A DNA stretch of 64,000 nt from Streptococcus sp. 2342 (lineage in GTDB: Bacteria; Bacillota; Bacilli; Lactobacillales; Streptococcaceae), in assembly GCF_013276795.1 (NCBI RefSeq), contig NZ_VMLR01000005.1:1-64000 (forward strand). Direction: 5' to 3'. A program made the translations under genes and the position numbers. This document shows positions 57,967 to 64,000 of the stretch, in pieces. The notes beneath the pieces are model-generated. The model worked only from the letters and a program-made list of their open reading frames with translations. It ran no database searches and was not told the origin of the DNA. The stretch's first letter is position 1. Each line of letters begins with the position of its first letter.

Positions 57967-58150
57967 GACCGTAAAATTCGACTGAAAAATAGGAAATCTG
58001 ACGCTGGAGCGATGCTCCTAGACAGATTTATCTTTTTTCCGAGAATTTAGGTCGGATTCAATTCCTTTCTTTTATATTGAGTAAGAAATTTGGGAACCCG
58101 TGTTCAGTTACGAACACCTTTGTTCCTTTCTATAATTTTCATGTAAATCT
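57967..58150. other. dnaJ leader region
   Basis: On the minus strand it contains a composite hairpin, AAATCTG...CAGATTT outside GGAGC/GCTCC, and a GTGTTC/GAACAC hairpin further upstream. A frame of about 19 codons from a GTG with an AAAGGA is present but unsupported. No promoter is clear to me. Confidence 0.4.
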
Positions 58151-58783
58151 TTAGAGGCTGTTTTCTATACTCTGCTTCACTTGATTAAACTCTTCATCTG
58201 ATAGAGTAAATATCAAATCCTCTTCTGAATATTCGTTCTGTTCTTTAAAATAGTTGTCAGCATTCTCTGCCAACCCTAAACCGAAAATCACTTTTCTTGC
58301 AAACTCTTGATGTGCAAAACCGATAGCCGTAATGATTTGTTTATCTTGGACAAGAACTTTCGGTTGGAAATTCTCACGTGGAAGAAATTCAAAATAGTCA
58401 AAGAAGTTTTGCCAAATTCCACCTGTAAATTTCGTGTCGTTCAACAAACCTGCTTTCGCCAATAAAAGGGGCGCTGAAGAAATAGCTGCAATTAGGATAT
58501 CTTGCTCATTAAGCCTTCTCAAAAACGAGATCAATTTCTCATCTTGTAGAGCAGAACCTATATTTACCATTCCTGGCAAAATCACACAAGAATAATCTTC
58601 TATACGGATCTGACCCAATATTTTCGTCGGTTGACAGGACAAACCATCCTCAGAGACCACCATCGAATTCTCAGAAGCGACATAATCAATCGTGATATCA
58701 AAAGACAGAGCTAAAGTACTTGTTAAAGAGGCTATCTCATAAAGAGAAAAATTAGGATAAATGATACAAAGTACTTTTTTCAT
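58151..58783 (-). CDS. DJ-1/PfpI-family protein lacking the nucleophile Cys
   Basis: The 210-residue class-I glutamine-amidotransferase-like fold has LCIIYPNFSLYEIASLT, SCVILPGMVNIGSAL and the elbow ILIAAISSAPLLLAKAG, where the usual catalytic Cys is Ser. ATG at 58783 with GAGGA. Between dnaK and dnaJ; probably not a protease; function unknown. Confidence 0.78.
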   Translation of the reverse strand: MKKVLCIIYPNFSLYEIASLTSTLALSFDITIDYVASENSMVVSEDGLSCQPTKILGQIRIEDYSCVILPGMVNIGSALQDEKLISFLRRLNEQDILIAAISSAPLLLAKAGLLNDTKFTGGIWQNFFDYFEFLPRENFQPKVLVQDKQIITAIGFAHQEFARKVIFGLGLAENADNYFKEQNEYSEEDLIFTLSDEEFNQVKQSIENSL

Positions 58784-58810
58784 ACGCAACATCCTCTATT
58801 TTACCGAAAA

Positions 58811-58835
58811 ACAGAGGCTGGGTTGCAACCTCTGT
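58811..58835 (-). terminator. terminator after the dnaK-proximal hypothetical gene
   Basis: Stem ACAGAGG (58811-58817) / CCTCTGT (58829-58835); minus-strand TTTTT follows. Confidence 0.8.
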
Positions 58836-58842
58836 GGTTAGA

Positions 58843-59196
58843 CTATTCCTTTGAAATAAAAATTATTGTATTATCTCTAGTAGTAATCTTCAAAGACCTT
58901 TTAGCCAAATCAAATTCAAATTTATTATAGTGTGGGTCTTGTGTTTTATATAGATCTAACTCCTGACGTATATGATCTGAAAAGTCAATCATAACATCTT
59001 TAAACACAGAAGTGTAGTCATATTTACTCTTACCAACAGCTACTTCTGTAAATTCTTTATAAATGACATTTCCATTTCTTTCCACAGTTACCATCATTTC
59101 TGTTGAATTACAATGCAAATTAAATAATTCTTCAAAAAACTTTATCTTTTCATGATAATCTGCAATGTCAGAAAGATTATTTTTATTAACACTCAT
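58843..59196 (-). CDS. hypothetical protein, 117 residues, after dnaK
   Basis: Soluble acidic protein (MSVNKNNLSDIADYHEKIKF...). SD GTAAGGGG, 12 bases after the dnaK stop, so it is in the heat-shock operon. No family recognised. Confidence 0.7.
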   Translation of the reverse strand: MSVNKNNLSDIADYHEKIKFFEELFNLHCNSTEMMVTVERNGNVIYKEFTEVAVGKSKYDYTSVFKDVMIDFSDHIRQELDLYKTQDPHYNKFEFDLAKRSLKITTRDNTIIFISKE

Positions 59197-59208
59197 AACA
59201 CTAGCCCC

Positions 59209-61401
<2,193 letters not shown>

Positions 61402-61926
61402 CTAGTTGTAAACAACTACCATTGCTGGGCGTAGGATGCGGTCATGGAGTTTGTAGCCTTTTTGGAAAACTTGGGCGATAGTATCTGCTGGGTGTTCATC
61501 GTCTGCTGGGAGAGTTTGGATGGCCATATGATAGTTATGGTCAAATTCACCGTCAGCTGCGATTTCTTCGATTCCTTCTTCTTTCAAAGCGTGAATCAAG
61601 CTTTCTTGCACCATTTCCAATCCTTTTTTGACATCGTCTGTCAAACCTTCAACCGCGAGTGCACGCTCTAGGTTATCCAAAGAAGGGAGAATTGCTTTTG
61701 CCAAGTCCTGGCTACGATAACGTTGCAAGTTTTGACGCTCTTCATTGGCACGACGTTGGATATTTTGCATTTCTGCATGAGCGCGAAGGTATTTATTTTC
61801 AAACTCATCCGCACGTTCATTTGCCAAGTCCAATTCAGACTTCTCAGGAGTTGTTTCTTCTACCGTTTCCACAACTTCCTCTTCTTGGACTTCTTCTACT
61901 TCTTCATTTTTTTTATCTTGGGCCAT
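61402..61926 (-). CDS. grpE: nucleotide exchange factor GrpE
   Basis: DnaK exchange factor. The 174 residues have an acidic N terminus ([24 protein letters not shown]), the long dimer coiled coil and the C-terminal [30 protein letters not shown] at 61926 with AAAGGAGG; the longer frame overlaps hrcA. Confidence 0.96.
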   Translation of the reverse strand: MAQDKKNEEVEEVQEEEVVETVEETTPEKSELDLANERADEFENKYLRAHAEMQNIQRRANEERQNLQRYRSQDLAKAILPSLDNLERALAVEGLTDDVKKGLEMVQESLIHALKEEGIEEIAADGEFDHNYHMAIQTLPADDEHPADTIAQVFQKGYKLHDRILRPAMVVVYN

Positions 61927-61952
61927 TTTCGCCTCCTTTAATGATTTCAATC

Positions 61953-62987
61953 TTAATGTACTTCGTAATGATTACTACTGAGGTAGCGGTAAAAATCTGT
62001 CAACTTCATGGTCAAAACACGGTTGACCACATTGACTTGGTTGATTAGCTGTTGGTAATCCAGATTAACAGGACCAATAATTGCTAGAATTCCAACTCCC
62101 CGATAAGGAATGAGGAACTTACTACTAATCACCGCTAGATCTGCTAAACAAGATTCTTGACTGTCCGCAACACGGACGTTTTGCATCTGATCTTCACGCA
62201 ACCCCTCACGAATCTCCAGAGCCACCTTTTGCGGTTGGTCAAAGAACTGATAAGCTGCCAGATTGGCAAAATTCAAGAGATTGACCTTACCCGCCACCAC
62301 AATGTTTTCGTTGAACATTTCCTTAAAGATATGCTCAAAGAGATCGATAACATTGTCCGTTGTTGTAAAGTAACGCTGGATAATCTGCGGAATCTCCGTC
62401 CGAATCTTGTAGTGAATATCTAGAACGGTGTGGCCGAGGAAACGCTCCTGAATAATGCTCTTCAGCTTCAGCAAGTCATCCTGCAAAAAGTTCCTTGGAA
62501 TCAGAAACTGACTGGTAACCGTTCGAGACTCGTCTAGGGTGAATACTGCCAAGGCTGTATGCTGCCCCAAAACAACGATATCAAAGGCTGTCAACCGTTG
62601 CTTGCTCGGCTCAACATCCAGTGCTACTACCGTACAGCCACTCAGGTCTGTCAGTAGATTAGCAGCCTCTTGCAGAATATCCTCCAATTTGAAGAATTCC
62701 TGATCAAAGGCTTTGACAATCTCATATACCTCATTTTCAGCCAGTCGGTCAAAATCCAGTGAATGTTTCACATAGTACTGAAAACCAGCAACACTCGGCA
62801 TCCGACCACTTGATGTATGAGCCTTCTCAAGCAACCCTTGCTTTTCTAAAGCCGCCATGTCATTACGAATGGTTGCACTGCTAGAGTTAATAGACTCTTG
62901 CAAGGCTTTGGATCCGACAGGTTCGTGCGTTTTGGTAAAGATGTCAATAATCAGATTTAAAATATCCTGCTGACGCTCTGTAACCAT
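61953..62987 (-). CDS. hrcA: heat-inducible repressor HrcA
   Basis: Binds CIRCE. The 344 residues have a winged-helix N domain ([59 protein letters not shown]) and a GAF-like body. ATG at 62987 with GAGGAG. First gene of the dnaK operon, under two CIRCEs, so autoregulated. Confidence 0.96.
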   Translation of the reverse strand: MVTERQQDILNLIIDIFTKTHEPVGSKALQESINSSSATIRNDMAALEKQGLLEKAHTSSGRMPSVAGFQYYVKHSLDFDRLAENEVYEIVKAFDQEFFKLEDILQEAANLLTDLSGCTVVALDVEPSKQRLTAFDIVVLGQHTALAVFTLDESRTVTSQFLIPRNFLQDDLLKLKSIIQERFLGHTVLDIHYKIRTEIPQIIQRYFTTTDNVIDLFEHIFKEMFNENIVVAGKVNLLNFANLAAYQFFDQPQKVALEIREGLREDQMQNVRVADSQESCLADLAVISSKFLIPYRGVGILAIIGPVNLDYQQLINQVNVVNRVLTMKLTDFYRYLSSNHYEVH

Positions 62988-63013
62988 CTCACCACTCCTC
63001 TCTGTCTGATCAA

Positions 63014-63040
63014 TTAGCACTCGATACACTCAAGTGCTAA
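63014..63040 (-). promoter_or_regulatory. CIRCE 1 of the hrcA operon
   Basis: TTAGCACTC (63014-63022), nine bases, AAGTGCTAA (63032-63040): one mismatch to consensus. Between the -10 and the hrcA start. Confidence 0.93.
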
Positions 63041-63051
63041 CTTATGATTCT

Positions 63052-63079
63052 ATTATACACCCTTAAAAGAGAATGTCAA
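63052..63079 (-). promoter_or_regulatory. hrcA operon promoter
   Basis: Minus-strand -35 TTGACA (63079-63074), 16-base spacer, -10 TATAAT (63057-63052), flanked by the two CIRCEs. Confidence 0.85.
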
Positions 63080-63096
63080 GATAAAAACTCAAAAAA

Positions 63097-63123
63097 TTAG
63101 CACTCTTTTACCAAGAGTGCTAA
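63097..63123 (-). promoter_or_regulatory. CIRCE 2 of the hrcA operon
   Basis: Perfect TTAGCACTC (63097-63105), nine bases, GAGTGCTAA (63115-63123), upstream of the -35. Confidence 0.95.
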
Positions 63124-63147
63124 AAATCAGTCTAAAGACCTAGAACC

Positions 63148-63660
63148 TTACTGTTTATCTACTTGGTATTTCCTTTTAAGTCTGAAATAACCATAGATTA
63201 GATAAAAAATCAGAAAAGCATACAAAAGAAAAATAATAAAGAAAGACATAGAAAGCTCTTCTTTAAATAAACTCATACAAACAACAAGACCACCCGAGAA
63301 AGTAGCTGTACAGGAACGAAGTCTAGATCGCATAAATTCCCACCTGAGTCCCTTACTCATATAGACTTGATCCTCTGGAAGTAAATCAGAAGACGATTTA
63401 CGAAGAATCGAACAAGAACCTGCTTCTATCAATTCCCAACCTCTATTTCTAAAATCTTGCAGTTCATGCTTATATTTTTTAAGAAATCTAGAATCATAGA
63501 TACGGTAGATGATATCTTCTGGTTGACATTGGTCAAAATAGAACAAACCAAAACGACTCGTTCTATACCTCCAACCTTTCAAATGCATCTCATGTAAATA
63601 CTCTTCTTCCTTGTCCAAATCAACAATGGTGAAAATCCGAAATTGTACTTTGCTATTCAT
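63148..63660 (-). CDS. DUF2812-family membrane protein
   Basis: The 170-residue protein has the N-terminal DUF2812 pattern (VDLDKEEEYLHEMHLKGWRYRTSRFGLFYFDQCQPEDIIYRI) and two C-terminal membrane helices. These are often next to PadR-type regulators; none is in view here. Function unknown. Confidence 0.8.
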   Translation of the reverse strand: MNSKVQFRIFTIVDLDKEEEYLHEMHLKGWRYRTSRFGLFYFDQCQPEDIIYRIYDSRFLKKYKHELQDFRNRGWELIEAGSCSILRKSSSDLLPEDQVYMSKGLRWEFMRSRLRSCTATFSGGLVVCMSLFKEELSMSFFIIFLLYAFLIFYLIYGYFRLKRKYQVDKQ

Positions 63661-63694
63661 TACCTTACCTCCATATCAGAAAACATACATAGTT

Positions 63695-64000
63695 TTATTT
63701 GTCAGATAATTCTTTCCATTTTTGAAACAAGCTCCAAAAAATATAAGAAATCTGAATCGCAAAAACTATCAATAAAACCCAATCTATTATGAAAATCAAA
63801 AACACTACCCAACTGAAAGAACTACCTCCACTGACAAACTTTGAGAAAACCGGTAGTAGAGCTAAAAAGAGAAGCAAAATAGGAAGCATCCGCCTCGTTA
63901 AAATCCGTTTAACCATAGCTAATTTCCCAGCAGCGTCATTATAGATTTCAAACTCAGTATCCGATTCAATTCCAGAATGAAGCTTTCTAAAGTAGGAAAA
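63695..64000 (-). CDS. partial membrane protein, probably a second DUF2812-type gene
   Basis: The frame stays open from 63695 to the window edge without a convincing internal start (residues before the first Met read KLHSGIESDTEFEIYNDAAG). Two C-terminal membrane helices follow. The layout resembles the tail of the downstream DUF2812 protein. Cut by the window end. Confidence 0.6.
   Translation of the reverse strand, partial: FSYFRKLHSGIESDTEFEIYNDAAGKLAMVKRILTRRMLPILLLFLALLPVFSKFVSGGSSFSWVVFLIFIIDWVLLIVFAIQISYIFWSLFQKWKELSDK

Noticed and set aside
58020..58130. About 19-codon GTG frame with AAAGGA in the dnaJ leader
   Set aside because: Too short and unsupported; overlaps inverted repeats that explain the sequence.

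Overview
The window is about 64 kb of a low-GC Gram-positive chromosome from the Mitis group of Streptococcus (S. mitis / S. oralis / S. pneumoniae relatives). Evidence seen directly: a competence cin-box (TACGAATA) before ssbB, two pneumococcal-type BOX repeats, a secreted protein with choline-binding repeats, CIRCE elements at groES and hrcA, and a blp locus. Several blocks have the same gene order as pneumococcus as I remember it (recX to ssbB to thioredoxin; pyrG-rpoE; valS; rbfA-infB-nusA-rimP-trmB-ccrZ; blp; ecsAB-hit; dnaJ-dnaK-grpE-hrcA). They are joined differently, so a commensal Mitis-group species is more likely than S. pneumoniae itself. I see no rRNA, tRNA or CRISPR array.

Layout. 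0-6 kb: a 23S rRNA uridine methyltransferase, recX, a nucleoside phosphatase, queH and groESL, with groESL under paired CtsR and HrcA operators. 6-13.1 kb: a complete LevQRST-like four-component sugar-sensing system (two binding proteins, kinase, regulator) feeding a mannose-class PTS (levDEFG), with three phased palindromes at the PTS promoter. 13.2-19.6 kb: ssbB, small housekeeping genes, a choline-binding protein, pyrG with a GGGC-start attenuator, and rpoE. 19.7-26.8 kb: a defence-type island holding an archaeo-eukaryotic-primase/helicase gene cut by a BOX element, a Fic protein, a relic of one cytosine methyltransferase, and an intact C5 methyltransferase paired with a frameshifted OLD-like ATPase-TOPRIM protein.

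26.9-36 kb: valS and a remodelled upstream operon. A T-box leader with a candidate valine specifier now sits about 5.7 kb upstream of valS. Between them are a flavin reductase, a GNAT gene, a large AT-rich membrane protein, a degenerate valS/GNAT chimera, a repeat-rich protein with a helix-hairpin-helix tail, and a RhuM-GNAT gene fusion. 36-41.5 kb: hemerythrin/PAS (DUF438) and DUF1858 genes, then six genes for a lipoprotein, a PH-like zinc-ribbon protein, an SPFH-SHOCT protein, an EcsC protein and two tiny proteins, which resembles an uncharacterised membrane-maintenance system.

41.6-49 kb: rbfA-infB-ylxQ-ylxR-nusA-rimP, trmB and ccrZ. 49-54 kb: a stripped blp locus that keeps blpT, blpR, blpH and the immunity-type genes but lacks the pheromone, the transporter and any recognisable bacteriocin; two BlpR-type boxes remain. 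54-64 kb: ecsAB, hit, dnaJ, dnaK, grpE and hrcA with two CIRCEs, unnamed dispersed hairpin repeats, and DUF2812-type genes at the edge. Nearly all genes are on the minus strand.
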